Positions 35,901-47,867 of a stretch of 64,000 nt of DNA are shown piece by piece. A program made the position numbers and the translations under genes. Under the pieces are notes generated by a model that had not been told where the DNA came from, did no database searches, and saw only the letters and a program-made list of their open reading frames with translations. Origin of the DNA: Viscum album (taxonomy: Eukaryota > Streptophyta > Magnoliopsida > Santalales > Viscaceae); NCBI GenBank assembly GCA_963277665.1, contig OY728153.1, forward strand, positions 274,448,250-274,512,249, given 5' to 3'. Each line of letters opens with the position of its first letter. Within the stretch, counting starts at the first letter, position 1.

Positions 35901-37443
35901 GAGGGGTGAGGGCACCTTAGGAAAAGTTAGAAATATTATTTTATAATAAAATCATTTTATATTTCTAATGGATCAAAAATGAATTATTTAAAGGATAAGG
36001 TGGGTATGTGTCACAAAACACTCAACCAATATGTTTTAGACAGGTTTGGGTCACTATATAAACTTTATCTTTTAGATTTAACTCTTAATTAAATAGTTGA
36101 CATTTACAATGTCTCTTTGTATTTTTATATTATATGGTTAATAAAATTACTATATACTTCAATGAGAAACCCAAGTGGTTAACTAATAAAACAACTATCA
36201 TTATATAAGTCTTTTTTCTAATCCTTATATTTTTATAAATATGATATCTATTAATAATATAATATTGGTTTTAAAGACTCTTTTATGTCAATTTTGACAC
36301 TATTTGGTATATTGTTTTTTCTAAATTCATAACAGTATTATTACTTTGAAAAAAAATCATATAACCAACCCTAATATGTTATATTAACCTATAAAATTAG
36401 TTTAATTTATAAAAAAGTCTCAAATTACATTTATTGGCATATTTATAATGTCAATTATTTCAATCTTTCATTAATTAGGTAATTACCGTATCATCATTAT
36501 GTCATAAATAAATTAAATTATTTAATGTATAAAAACTATAAATAAAATATAATTATGTAGGAAATATTTTTATCTTTCTAATGAATATTTATAGTCGAAT
36601 TTATCTTATGTGTAACCCTATATTAATAATGTTTTAGTTATTAAACTTTAATTTTAACTCTTTTAACTCTTATTTGATTTAAATAATAATAAATGTCCTA
36701 ATTTTAACCAAGTGGACCAAAGAGGTTCATATTTTATTCCTAAGGTTGTTTTTTGTTGAATTATACTTATCCAATAGAATTAGGACATGTTTTAGGGTAA
36801 TAATAATATCATTTTTACCCTTAATTACCCTATTTACTTTTAATCGTGGTAAATAAAAGTAAAAAGTTTCTATTTACCAAAAATTATTTTCATCTTATTG
36901 AACAAAATTTTTCTTATGTATATCATCCATGTCTCTCGTATTTTTGAAATTCCACTCACAGAAGCGGTAAAATTATGTTTTATGTTAATTTGAAAATCCT
37001 CTTAAGAGGTGGGTAAAAGACGGTGAAAAGTTCAATAAAATATTTATACATCTAAAATTATTATAAACTGACTCCAATGAATTACATTGAACTTATATAA
37101 GTATTATGTATATATTTTTGACCTAAAATAAATTTAAATAAAATAAATAATTATTTAAATAAAAATTCGGTTTTAAACTATAACTGAGTGTTTTTCATAA
37201 TTCATTAAAAATTGAAAGTTTTCAGAAAAATACCAAAAATTCACCCTAAGCTAATTTCGATATTCCAAATCCAAAAATGAAGTACAATTTGAAGATAAAA
37301 TTTATAAAATTTCAAAAATTGGGTATTACTATTCATAACAGCTAGTTTGATTGGTTGTGGTGTGTTAGAACTCGAAGTTGTGTACAATACACGCTATTGT
37401 ATTACTCAAAGGGAAGCGTACCATGGAAGCTTGGGGTGTTACA

Positions 37444-37457
37444 TTCTCCCCTACTTC
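37444..37457 (-). other. Polypurine tract of the second chromovirus
   Basis: The minus strand reads GAAGTAGGGGAGAA directly before the 3' LTR (TGTAACA). It is a textbook PPT position and confirms the minus-strand orientation. Confidence 0.8.
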
Positions 37458-37469
37458 AAATAATTTCAT

Positions 37470-37670
37470 CCTCAAAATTTCTAGAATATTACCACATAAA
37501 AAGACTCGAGTGGTTCTTCATCATAAGTTCCCCAGGTTCCCACATTGCCTCTTCCATCTTATGGTTTCTCCATAGAACTTTTACCAAACAAGTCGTCCGG
37601 TTTCTCATCACTTGTTATTTTGTATCAAAAACCTTGATAGGCTCTTCGCAATAAGACAAATCGGGTTCCA
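37470..37670 (-). pseudogene. pol: Chromodomain at the end of integrase
   Basis: On the minus strand one frame reads QVMRNRTTCLVKVLWRNHKM then EEAMWEPGELMMKNHSSLF, a chromodomain of the Tekay/Del type (V-L-R-N-K-x-I-P-L-V-K-V-L-W-R-N-H, then E-E-A-T-W-E). A TAA stop sits just before Q. The T of E-A-T-W is replaced by M, and I-P by T-C. In living relatives this domain binds methylated histone tails and steers integration; location of this copy in a satellite fits that role but does not prove it. Confidence 0.8.
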
Positions 37671-37671
37671 G

Positions 37672-38700
37672 TTATAATTCCTCATAGGTGAGTACATGTG
37701 TTGGGTCAGGCATGTATTTTCTCAGCAGTGATATGTGGAATACATCGTGAACTTTGGAGAGACTTGGTGGCATTGGAAAATGGTAAACTACAACCCCAAT
37801 TAATTCTAGAATTTCAAAATGTCTGATGTACCTGGGACTCAATTTAACCTTCTTACCAAAATGTATAACACTCTTCCATGGAGATACCTTCAATAAAACA
37901 TGATCTCCTACCTGAAATTCCAAATCCTTCCTTCGGTTATTTTCATAGCTCTTCTACCTACTTTGAGCTACTTTTATGTGGTTTTGGATTACCTTAACCT
38001 TTTTCATCATTTCCTCCACACGTTTTGGGCCTACGAGTTTTCTTTCACCAACATCATCCCAACAGGTTGGTGTGCGGCATCTCTTTCTATATAACTCTTC
38101 ATATGGTGCCATATGAATACTTGAATGGAAGCTATTATTATAGGAAAATTCTACCAGAGGTAAATATTGATCCCAAATACCTTCAAAGTCTAGTGAGAAT
38201 GGTATCAACATGTATTCTAAGGTTTGAATAGTCCGTTCTGATTGTCCATCAGTTTGACGGTGGCAGACAGTGCTCAAATGTAGTTCTGTATCCAGGGATT
38301 TCTAAAGAATTTTCTAGAATCTTGATGTAAAACAGGGATCACAATCAGAAACAATTGATAGTGGTACTCCATGAAGTCTCACAACTTCATTAATATATAG
38401 TCTTGCTAGACGTTAAAGTGGTAAGTCTTTTCTTATATCATGAAAATGTGCTGACTTGGTAAGACGATCAACAATGAACCATATTACATCGTTCCTTATA
38501 GGAGTTTTTGGTAGTCCCATGAAAAATTCTATCATAATATTATCCCATTTCCACTTAGGTATGGGAAGAGGTTGCATGACTTTTCTAGGCCGTTGCCTTC
38601 CATCTTTCACTTGTGGAAAAACCATGCATCTTGACACAAAATCAGCAATCTCCCTCTTCATGTTGTCCCACCAAAAATGTTACATAAAATATCTATACAT
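37672..38700 (-). pseudogene. pol: Integrase remnant
   Basis: Three stop-free stretches in order on the minus strand. 38,413-38,661: zinc-binding end and start of the core (DFVSRCMVFPQVKDGRQRP, KWKWDNIMIEFFMGLP); the catalytic D of the usual W-x-x-I-x-M-D-F has become E, and the C-x-x-C pair is reduced. 37,954-38,277: end of the core and C-terminal part (CHRQTDGQSERTIQTLE, WDQYLPLVEFSYNNSFHSSI, RCRTPTCWDDVGERKL), with the third catalytic E of Q-S-E-R kept. 37,672-37,923: GPY/F-like domain (FEILELIGVVVYHFPMPP, FHISLLRKYMPDPTHVL). The spans fit a full-length integrase. Stops between the parts and the D-to-E change make it inactive. Confidence 0.9.
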
Positions 38701-38952
38701 TTTGGTGCTACTGGGATGTATAGAGAAATTGGAACTATGAGCATCTTCCAACAATTCCCTTTTCAAATCAAGTATATCAGGAAAACAAAGTCTCTTCCCA
38801 AATTTCAAAATTCCATCTTCATACACAAAGTCACTCAATATTCCATCATTCACAGCTTTAATCTTATTTTGAAACTCTTCATCATCAGTCTAATAACTTT
38901 TTATCCTTTCTAGTAAAGATGATTTGGCAACCAATTGAAAAATTAGTGATGT

Positions 38953-39560
38953 TTAACCTTCTATGGTTATCCCCATATCCATATTTACTAGATCCATGAA
39001 AATAGGACCCCTTCTCATATTGTTCAAAACTCCATGATCATTTCTGCTCAAAGAATCTTCCACCTTATTTTCCTTCCCCAGGTGGTAGTGTATAGTGCAA
39101 TCATAATCCTTGAATAGTTCAAGACATCGTCTTTGCCTCATGTTGCGTTGTTTTTGTGAGAAAATATTCTTCAAAATCTTGTGATTGGTATATATCTCAC
39201 ATTTGTCACCATAGAGACAGTGTCTCCAAATCTTAAAAGAAAATATTATAGTTTCTAACTCATGATCATGAGTAGGATAATTTTCCTCATGAATTTTTAG
39301 CTACCATGATGCATAGGCAAAAACCCTATCATTCTTCACAAGGACACAAACAAGTCCTTTCTTTGAAGCATCACTATAAATAACAAACCCATCATTCCCC
39401 AATGGTAGAGTCAATATAGGAGAATTGACTAATCTTTTCTTCTATTCTTCAAAACATTCTTCACACTCTTTTTTCAAAACAAAATTAACCCCTTTACGTT
39501 TGAGCTTGGTTAATGGGTTAGCCAATAGGAAAATTTTTTGGACGAAACACCGATAATAAC
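38953..39560 (-). pseudogene. pol: RNase H remnant
   Basis: The minus-strand stretch 38,953-39,174 reads QKQRNMRQRRCLELFKDYD then CTIHYHLGKENKVEDSLSRN, the end of Ty3/gypsy RNase H (N-L-R-Q-R-R-W-x-E-L-L-K-D-Y-D and A-D-A-L-S-R). Here the final A-D-A-L-S-R reads E-D-S-L-S-R. The N-terminal half (39,180-39,560) is present in broken frames, for example hypothetical text around S-H-D-x-E-L. The domain removes the RNA strand of the RNA/DNA hybrid. Confidence 0.82.
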
Positions 39561-39564
39561 CGGA

Positions 39565-40233
39565 TCAACCAATAAAACTATGTACCTTAGTTATACTCGT
39601 CGGTGCTGGCCATTCTTGGATTGCCTTGGTCTTATAAGGATAAATATAGATTCCATCCTTGGAGACAATATGGTCAAGAAAAGAAATCTCCTGAATCCAG
39701 AATTCACACTTACTAAACTTCTCATATAATTCATGTCTTCTAAGAGTCTTCAGGATAATGCGCAAGTGATTTTCATAATCTTTGTTGATTTTGGTGTATA
39801 CTAAGATATATTCAATAAATACCACTACAAATTCATCAAGATACTCCTTGAAAACTCAATTCATTAGTTCCATGAAGACAGAGGGTGCATTAGTCAATCC
39901 AAAAGGAATTACTGTAAACTCGTAATGCTCATACCTGGTTCGAAATGATTTTTTCGAAATGTCTTTGTTCTTCACATACAACTGGTGATATCCAGATCGA
40001 AGTTCAATCTTTGAAAAGTATTGAGCTCCATGAAGTTGGTCGAATAAATCATCAATGTGAGGTAGTGGATACTTATTATTTAATGTTATAACATTGATCT
40101 CCCTGTAGTCAATGCACAACCTCATAGATCTATCTTTCTTCTCAACAAAAAGGACAAGGTCTACCCATGGATAAAAAATAGGGTGAATGAATCCCTTATT
40201 ACTCAATTCCTCTAGTTGTTTCTTTAGTTCCAC
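39565..40233 (-). pseudogene. pol: Reverse transcriptase remnant
   Basis: 40,233-39,856 (minus) reads [66 protein letters not shown] and ending [15 protein letters not shown]. After a TGA stop, the frame 39,825-39,565 continues MVFIEYILVYTK, SKCEFW, FLDHIVSKDGI. The fingers-palm order is that of chromovirus RT. The first catalytic D (K-I-D-L-R-S-G-Y) is E, and the F-I-D-D catalytic pair reads F-I-E-Y, so all three metal-binding aspartates are lost. The enzyme is dead. Confidence 0.93.
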
Positions 40234-40779
40234 TAATTACACAATGGCCATTCTATAAGGGGTCTTTGATATGGGTCTTGATCCAGTAATTAAATCAATG
40301 TAAAACTCAATTTCTCATTCTGAAGGATGTCCAGTTAAATCCTCTAGAAATACATCAACATACTCTTTCAAAATATGTACATTATCTATTTGAACATTAT
40401 TTTCCTCACCCATATTTGTTTCATTCTCTTCCTCCACAATAATTGAATTTAGTTTAGCTACTGGGGGTGGATCTTGATAAGAATCAGGTGGTGAAGATTC
40501 TTCTCTAAAGATAAGGTGTTCCTTATCATTATCATAAAAAATTGTAACCTCCTTCTTCTTACATCAAATCTTCGTATAATGGTCCGAAATCCAATACATA
40601 CCAAGGATTATATAAAATTCAATCATGGGTATGATGATGAGATCAGCAGATAAAGAGCATTTATATGCTCTAATGGTAACTGATTCACAAAACTTTATTT
40701 CCATGACATTCCCTTAAGAGTTTTTACTGAAAACTCCCTTGAAAAATCAAATTGGAAATATCTAATTTTATTATCAAAC

Positions 40780-40890
40780 TGTGAAGATATGAAACAATGC
40801 GATGATCCATAATCAAATAAATCATTTTTTAAACTTGAGGAAACCATTAAATTACCTGCCACTATGTCTTTCGGAGCTTCAACCTCAGCA
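40780..40890 (-). pseudogene. pol: Aspartic protease remnant
   Basis: The minus strand reads KDIVAGNLMVSSSLKNDLF then DYGSSHCFIS at about 40,870-40,785. This is the gypsy retropepsin active-site region (V-L-F-D-S-G-A-S-H-S-F-I-S). The catalytic motif D-S-G is D-Y-G here. It would have cleaved the gag-pol polyprotein. Confidence 0.7.
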
Positions 40891-40939
40891 GTAGTGATAG
40901 CATAATCTTGGCCTTCATCCCTTGGCCTATTCTACGGTA

Positions 40940-41160
40940 AGTTCCCTTGGCGCTTAGGAAATTCATTCACATAATTCCCCCTTTCTCTACAATTTTAGCA
41001 TTCAACATTGACATCCTCTTTTTTCCCCTAGCAATCAAGAGCTTGGTGGCCTTTTTCACCACACTTGTAATAGACTCCCATTCAATTCAGGAAAGTACTA
41101 GGGTGTCTCTTCCCACATTTAGTACAATATGGATATTCAACTTTTCCTTTCTTCCCCTTA
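40940..41160 (-). pseudogene. gag: gag zinc-knuckle region
   Basis: On the minus strand: YCTKCGKRHPSTFLN, then YYKCGEKGHQALDC, then CNCRERG-like text with one cysteine codon replaced. Two to three CCHC knuckles in a row are typical of Tekay/Del gag and bind element RNA. The second is complete (C-x2-C-x4-H-x4-C); stops separate them. Confidence 0.7.
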
Positions 41161-41319
41161 TTTCCATTTTTGGAGTGTTCAGCAGATCTCTTCTTCTCTT
41201 GCTTTTCTTTAAAGTCGTAAGACTTAGAGAATTATGTTCCTGTCTTGATAGCACATGAGACAATATCTTTTTATGACGAGAAGGATTGTGAGACTAATGC
41301 TCAATGGAGAAATTGTTTT

Positions 41320-41920
41320 AACACATAAAAGAAATGTCCAATCTTACTTCTTGGGTTAAGTATATAATCGGCAGCATTCCTTGCTAACCTTGTAAAGTTA
41401 GCTTCATACTTTGCGACATTCTCATCCTCCTTTTGCCTCAAACTCAGAAATTTTCTTTCCATTTCCACTCGATGGTCACAAGGAAATTATTTTTCTAAGA
41501 AAATATCTTTAAACCCCGTACATTCCATATTTGATACCTCATAATCTTCCTTTGTATTTTGAATCAATGAACACCATTGATTAGCATCTCCAGTGAGGTA
41601 GTAAACGACCATGAAAACTTTTTCTCTTTCACTACTCCCCAAGGGGTGGAATATTTTCTCTAAGGAATTTATCCATTTCTCATCTACTAGTGAATTTTTA
41701 CCCCCATTGAATATTGGTGTTTGTTTCCTCTTGAAGCGATCTAACATTGATCCTCCACGTTGCAGATCAAGGTGCTCCATATGGGTAAGGTTATTATTCA
41801 TAACCCGAGTGAGTTGTCCCAGTATGGTGATTAGCTGATCAGCACCAGTTGCATCTCTAGCTTCACTAAAATTATCTTGAGTAGGAGGGAAATACCTACA
41901 TGGAGTGATTTCATTGATAT
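41320..41920 (-). pseudogene. gag: gag capsid remnant
   Basis: The minus-strand open stretch 41,487-41,801 reads LDRFKRKQTPIFNGGKNSL, DEKWINSLEKIFHPLGSSE, KVFMVVYYLTGDANQWCSLI, which is the retrotransposon gag domain (F-x-G-x-x-x-P-x-x-A-x-x-W-L-x-x-I-E-K-I-F; A-x-x-x-L-x-G-x-A-x-x-W-W). It continues in a second frame as RKFLSLRQKEDENVAKYEAN then FTRLARNA at about 41,470-41,390. It forms the element's capsid. Broken by frameshift and stops. Confidence 0.85.
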
Positions 41921-42431
41921 ATTTTCCATTCCTTCAACTAGGAACCATTTCTAAAAAATACCATAAACTAGATTAGTTTGTGAATCGAAATACATAATTC
42001 CAAACTTGTAAAAAACTTAACATAAATTGAATAGTTTATGGATATAATCCATAATCATAAAAAAAATTTCTTCGAGGAAGAATATAATCATAAACACTTT
42101 ATAATGGTTGGTAAATAAAATGAGAATTATCATAATCATATCCCCCAGGAGTGTCGTAACCAAGAGTGAAACAAGGCCTGTTGTCGTGCACCAATTCCAA
42201 TTCGAGTCTAGCTCAAAGCGGTGTTTTCGGGTTTTACCCCTAGGGACATCTGTTCTAGATCCGCCTCTAACTGCTTGTATCTAGACAAGGATGTATTACA
42301 TGGAAAACTCACAAAATCTCTACAATACCAAAATTCTAGGAAGTTCTTCCATACTAATCCTCAAATTCTATCTTAGGGATATGTTAATCAGAGTTTATCT
42401 AAATATAGTTTCCAAGGTTTGTACTAAAAAT

Positions 42432-42443
42432 TATATGATACGA
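42432..42443 (-). other. Degraded primer-binding site
   Basis: Next to the 5' LTR the minus strand reads TCGTATCATATA, which matches the initiator tRNA-Met PBS TGGTATCAGAGC at the core GTATCA with several changes elsewhere. Position and orientation agree with the element. Confidence 0.5.
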
Positions 42444-44074
42444 ACTATAACACCCCGACCCCAAAATCATAGAGTCGGTGCATTATTACACATCATATTT
42501 ATGATCACAAAAGATCATGTCTCGAAATACTAATTAGTTTAGTCGTCTTGGAAGTACTAGATACATTCATAAGCTTTACATTACATCATAAAATGAAAAA
42601 CTACAACAACATTATTTCTATAGACAACACTGAGATCCCATAGACTATCCCTGAAGGTCAATCATAATATACTTCTTCGCATCCTGGGAAAAATAAAACA
42701 TAGAAAGGGGTGAGCTCAGATACTCAGTAAGGATAACAATATAGTGGAAACTTTCATAAATAAGCATAAACATTTAAGGAAATGTATAAGACTAAAACAA
42801 AATCCTTTTAAACTTGAACTTTAGAATAATATGGGAAATATAAAAATAAAATAATTCCATTTAATTATTCACATAGATATTCTACTAGTCAAATACTCAC
42901 ATGCAATATCAATAGCCACTTTCATAATGATGGAATTCATAATGCCAGACTTTCATAACCACATAGTTGAGGCCTTGTGCCAAGACTAAAAATAATACTT
43001 TTTCAAGGCCTTGTTCCAAGACACTAGTTTGTCTCATGAGACCTATATATGCATCTAGGAGTTATAGAGGGCTCCACCCATCACATACTAAGTCTAAAGC
43101 ATTCCTCATATGAAAAGGTTTAAACATAACATAAACATTCGTATTAAAACTGGCATAAAAAATGTCAATAATTTATCCATAAACCATGAGTGGTATGAAA
43201 TAACACATCCATAGTCAAAAATATCACAAAACCATCAATACAATATGGGAGGTTTGTATCATAATAAATAAACTTCAAACAAACTTATAATCTATCAAAG
43301 GATGTTGACATAGATGAAATCAAAACCTTTTTATAGAAATATCTATTTTGATTTTGAAATCATTTAAAAGTCACATAATTATAAATGAAAACATTTATAT
43401 TTGAAAATATTTTTATAATATTGTAATGGAAGCTTAGATTATGGTATAACGGTGGAAAATAGCGACACCCACCATATAAGTTAAAAAAAGATACTCTTAC
43501 CTTAATTTTGTCGAAAAGGTTATAAAGGACCCTGTTTGGAAAACGACGGAAATATTCTTTTATAAAAATCTTATAAAAGTCAAACAAGGGTATAATTGAC
43601 TTTAACCCATAGTATAGTAAATATTAATAATTTTTTGAAATACATTTTTAAGAAAAATGGATGTGGATGATAAAGAGGTCTCAATAGATAACTACGTATA
43701 AACAATCTCAGATAATGGAGAGATTGTAGAATTAACCCTTACCTTTTACTTTTCCTTGGTCGAGGGTAGGTTAATCTCATATATAATGGTTAAATAATTG
43801 TTATTAAATTATACAAGAATTATATACATTAATATGATATCATATATGATCTTTTAACATTGCTTTGTTAATAATATCTTAGTATTATCGTCATTTCGGG
43901 TGTTAACGGATTCATTTTCCTTTATATTATTTGTTATGAGAGTAATATTTTTTATGAAAGGGATGTATATTATTCATATAAATTATTATATCAAGTCTTT
44001 AAACATTATTTTTAATCATAAAATGAAAATTAGTCTTGAATGGATACGATGGGGAATGAATCTCATCGCGTTCG

Positions 44075-44291
44075 TGGAGACGGTAATCCGTATGTACGCA
44101 CGAGTGAAAATATCCTTCTTTTGATATAAAAATAATATATAATTGGATGGTATATAATATATACCGAATCATTATAATGTTATAATTATTATTTATATTA
44201 ATTACACATCATTATTACACCCATCCAAATAATAATGTATTGAATAACAATTACAGCATGACGTGGAGACGGTAAGTCGTTCGTACGCACG
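44075..44291 (-). promoter_or_regulatory. Paired GC-rich conserved motif in the right LTR
   Basis: Copies at 44,075-44,103 (GGAGACGGTAATCC, GTATGTACGCACG) and 44,264-44,291 (GGAGACGGTAAGTC, GTTCGTACGCACG), 189 bp apart, as in the left LTR. Confidence 0.6.
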
Positions 44292-44628
44292 TATGGTGAC
44301 ATGTCATTCAAAGGATGGATAGAATAATGAATTTAGTTGTACAATATTTATAATAAATAAAAAGTATATAGAAGATACCGGAGTTATTATTTTATAATGG
44401 AAACCACAAAGAAAAATGAAGTGGAAGAAGAAAGTAACTTGAAAGAGGTGATGAAATATTTACCTCTTCTTCAGGTTCTTCTTTTGATGCGATCAAAAGG
44501 GCTACTTAGGTCAGATTTATAACAAAAGGAAGGCCTCTAGGATGAATGTAGGAAAGTTGAGAGGGTATTTGGGTAGGTTTTGGCTAGGCCAAATGGCTTT
44601 TAAGGTGTGAATTAGAGAGAAGTTGGAG

Positions 44629-44642
44629 TGCCCCTTTATAAG
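44629..44642 (-). promoter_or_regulatory. Candidate TATA box of the right (5') LTR
   Basis: The minus strand reads CTTATAAAGGGGCACT, at the place matching the TATA boxes of the other LTRs. As the 5' LTR of the element this copy would have driven genomic RNA. Confidence 0.45.
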
Positions 44643-46185
44643 AGGGGTGAGGGGCACCTTAGGAAAAGCAAGAAATAATATTTTATAATAAAATCATTTT
44701 AGGTTTCTAATGGCTCAAAAATTAATTATTTAAAGTCTAAGGAGGTTATGGGTAGAACACCACTCAACCAATATGTTTTAGATAGGTTTGGGTCACTATA
44801 TTAACTTTATATTTTCGATTTAACTCTTAGTTAAATAGTTTGACATTTACCATGTCTCTTTGTATTTTTATATTATATTGTTAATAAACTTATTATATAC
44901 TTCCAAGAGAACTCCAAGTGGTTAATTAATGATAAAAATATCATTATATAAGTCTTTTGGCTGAGACTTATATTTTTAGGAATAGAATATCAATTAATAA
45001 TATAATATTTGTTTTAAAAACTCTTTTATGTCAATTTTGACACTATTTGGAATATTGTTTTTTCTAAATTCATAAAAGTATTATTACTTTTAAAAAAATT
45101 CATCTAACCAACCCTAATATGTTATATTATCCTATAAAATTAGTGTAATTTATAAAAATTCTCAAATTATATTTATTTAGATATTTATAATGTCAATTAT
45201 TTTAATCTTTCATTAATTAGGTAATTACCGCATCATCAGTGTGTCATAAATTAATTAAATTATTTAAGGTCTAAAAAATATTAATAAAATACAATTATGT
45301 AGGAAATCTGTTTATATTTCTAATAAATATTTATATTCTAATTTAGCTTATGTGTAACCCTATATTAAAAATGTTTTCGTTATTAAAATTTGATTTTAAC
45401 TCTTTCAACTCTTCTTTGAATTAAATAATAATAAATGTCCTAATCTAAACCAAGTGGATCAAAGTGGTTCATATTTTGTTCCTAAGGTTGTTTTTGGTAG
45501 AATTATACTTATACAATAGAATTAGTACATATGTTAGGGTAATAATAATATCATTTTTACCCTTAATTACCCTATTTACTTTTAACCGTGGTAAATAAAA
45601 GTAAAAAGTTACTATTCAACAAAAATTATTTTCATCTTATTGAACCACATTTTTCATAATGATATAAACCGTGTCTCTATGATTTTTGAAATTCCACTCA
45701 CAGAAGCGATACAATTAAGTTTTATGTGAATTTTCAAATTCTCCTAGGAGGTGGGTAAAAGATGGTGAAAAGTTGAATAAAATATTTATATATCTAAAAT
45801 TATTATAAACTGAATCCAGTTAATCAAATTGAACTTATATAAGTATTATGTATCTATTTTTACCAAAAATAAATTTAAATAAAATAAATAATTATTTAAA
45901 TAAAAATTCGGATTTAAACTATAACTCAGTGGTTTTCATTATTCACCAAAAATTGAATGTTTTTAGAAAAATACCAAAAATTTACCCTAACCTAATTTCG
46001 ATATTCCGAATCCAAAAATGAAGTCCATTTTGAAAGATAAAAGTACTAAAATTTCAAAAATTGGGTATTACTATTCATAACGACTAGTTTGATTGGTTGT
46101 GGTGTGTTAGAACTCAAAGTTGCGTACAACACTAGCTATTGTATTATTCAAAGAGAAGCATACCATGGTAAATTTGGGAGTTACG

Positions 46186-46190
46186 TAATC
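46186..46190. repeat. Target-site duplication, right copy (TAATC)
   Basis: Exact repeat of 33,698-33,702, directly after the right LTR. Confidence 0.93.
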
Positions 46191-47055
46191 AAAACCAAGA
46201 AAAAGAATTTTCATTACTTTGACACTTTAAGAAAATTGTTCATAAGTTATTCATGATGTGTAAGAATCATCCACACATCAATCTGATGCAAAGTGTGACT
46301 GGTATGAATCAATGTTCACGTTTTTAGTTTAAAATTATATTTTATTAAAAAATATAAGTGACGTCCTAAAAATAGATAAAATACATTTGGATTGTTTCAA
46401 TACTTTTAGAAAATATACCTAAGTAATTTTGATGTATAAAAATTAGACACACCTCAATCTGATGCATTATGTGATCAGTGTGACTCCAATTGTGATTTTT
46501 TAATTAAAATTGACATTTTAGTAAAAAAGACAAGTGAAAAACTTAAAACTAAGAAAACACATTCATATTGTTTAAATAATTTAGTAAAATGATCAATTAT
46601 TCATTTATGATGCGTAGGAAACAACCTCATTTAAATATGATACTCATTATTCTCAGTATGACTCAAAGTGGACGTTATCAGTTTAAAATTGACATTTTAG
46701 TTCAACATGTGTGCCACTAACTGAAAAATTGGAAAATAAACTCGTATTGTCTTTATAATTTAGTAAAATGGTTCATAAGTCATTTGTGGAAATTAGGAAT
46801 AAGTCTCATGTAAAACCAACACATGATGTGACCAATATGACTCAAAGTGCGCGTCTTCAGTTTATAATGATACTTCAGTAAAAAAATTACATAATAAAAA
46901 CCAAGAAAATAAATTTGATTTATTTTGATACTTTAGTAAAATGATCCATAACTCATTTTAGATGTGTTGGAATTAGCTTCACCTCAATTTGAGGCATTGT
47001 GTGACCGGTATTACTCAAATTGTGTGGTTTCAGTTTAAAAATGACATTTTATCAA
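46191..47055. repeat. ~177-bp satellite array, right part (about 5 units)
   Basis: The array resumes in mid-unit (AAAACCAAGAAAA) exactly where the left part stopped. Anchors fall near 46,278, 46,455, 46,636, 46,811 and 46,988, again about 177 bp apart. The unit order continues C, B, B', A, C, and then the array breaks off near 47,055 within a unit. Confidence 0.88.
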
Positions 47056-47867
47056 TGTATTGTTTCATATTTATGTTTAATTTATTTTTTTATAGTATTA
47101 CTAACATTATATTGGTTTTATTATATAGGTGTATTATTTTTCTTGTGTTGGGGTTGTTCATTTGGTAACTAATACCATGATCCACTACTACAAAATACAC
47201 TTTTAAAAACACTAGTAATTGGATTTATTAGCACTTAAAAATCTCTGAATACTAAGGAGAGGTTGAAATATTACCTTTATCAGTGCTAGAAAAAAGAACT
47301 GATAAAGGGGGTGATTATCTATGCTAAATAAAAATGCTGAAAAAGGCCCACTTTATCAGTACTTTCTTTCTAATGCTTATAAAGGGCGCCTTTATCAATG
47401 CTATTTTCTAGCACTAATAAAAATATATTTTTTTAATAACCTTTCTCAGTGCTCGAGACCCCCTTTCTCAGCCCTCCAACAAACCTCCTCACATCCACCC
47501 ACTTCCTCAGTGCTTGCAACTCACCTGCCTTAGTGCTAGATAACTACTCACCCACCCACACACACCTAGATTTTTTACTGCGACCTCCATGTTCCAAACG
47601 AACCTATTTACCACTGTCCTACATTGTTTTTTTCATATTATGATATTTTATTAATATTTACATACATATTTAGTATTCATATATATTTATATATAATTAT
47701 TTTTAAATACATTTATAAAATATATGTTTGTGTGAGTGTTCATGTGTGTATGATATATATATGCTTAAATTTATTTGAAAATATTATACATTAATATTCA
47801 TTTACATATTTTATAATATAAATATAAATTTATATTTGTTTATCAATACAGACACATATGTATATAT

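Larger units (their letters stand above)
33703..37443 (-). repeat. 3' LTR (left in window) of the 33,703-46,185 chromovirus
   Basis: Begins TGTAATTCTCTGACCCC and ends GGGGTGTTACA on the plus strand, which is TGTAACACCCC on the minus strand. It contains the paired GC-rich motif at 35,333-35,360 and 35,522-35,549 and a minus-strand TATA box at 35,887-35,900. No gene within. Confidence 0.93.
33703..46185 (-). mobile_element. Tekay/Del-type Ty3/gypsy chromovirus inserted in the satellite
   Basis: A full-length 12.48-kb element on the minus strand: 3' LTR 33,703-37,443, polypurine tract 37,444-37,457, pol and gag on the minus strand, PBS about 42,432-42,443, 5' LTR 42,446-46,185, flanked by TAATC. 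The LTRs are 3,741 and 3,740 bp. Domain order (minus strand) is gag with zinc knuckles, protease, RT, RNase H, integrase, chromodomain, as in Tekay/Del chromoviruses. All enzymes carry stops and altered catalytic residues. It belongs to the same LTR family as copies A, B (1-4,990) and D (62,637-64,000). Confidence 0.95.
42446..46185 (-). repeat. 5' LTR (right in window) of the 33,703-46,185 chromovirus
   Basis: Begins TATAACACCCCGACCCC (TG of the terminus mutated to TA) and ends GAGTTACG (terminal CA mutated to CG). Length 3,740 bp. The paired GC-rich motif is at 44,075-44,103 and 44,264-44,291, and the minus-strand TATA box at 44,629-44,642. The internal block TAAATAAAATAAATAATTATTT at about 45,880 is shared with the left LTR but not with copies A and B. 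Confidence 0.93.

Noticed and set aside
33703..46185. CRM-type centromeric retrotransposon
   Set aside because: The satellite location suggested CRM, but the LTR length of 3.7 kb and the classical chromodomain after the GPY/F region fit Tekay/Del better than CRM.
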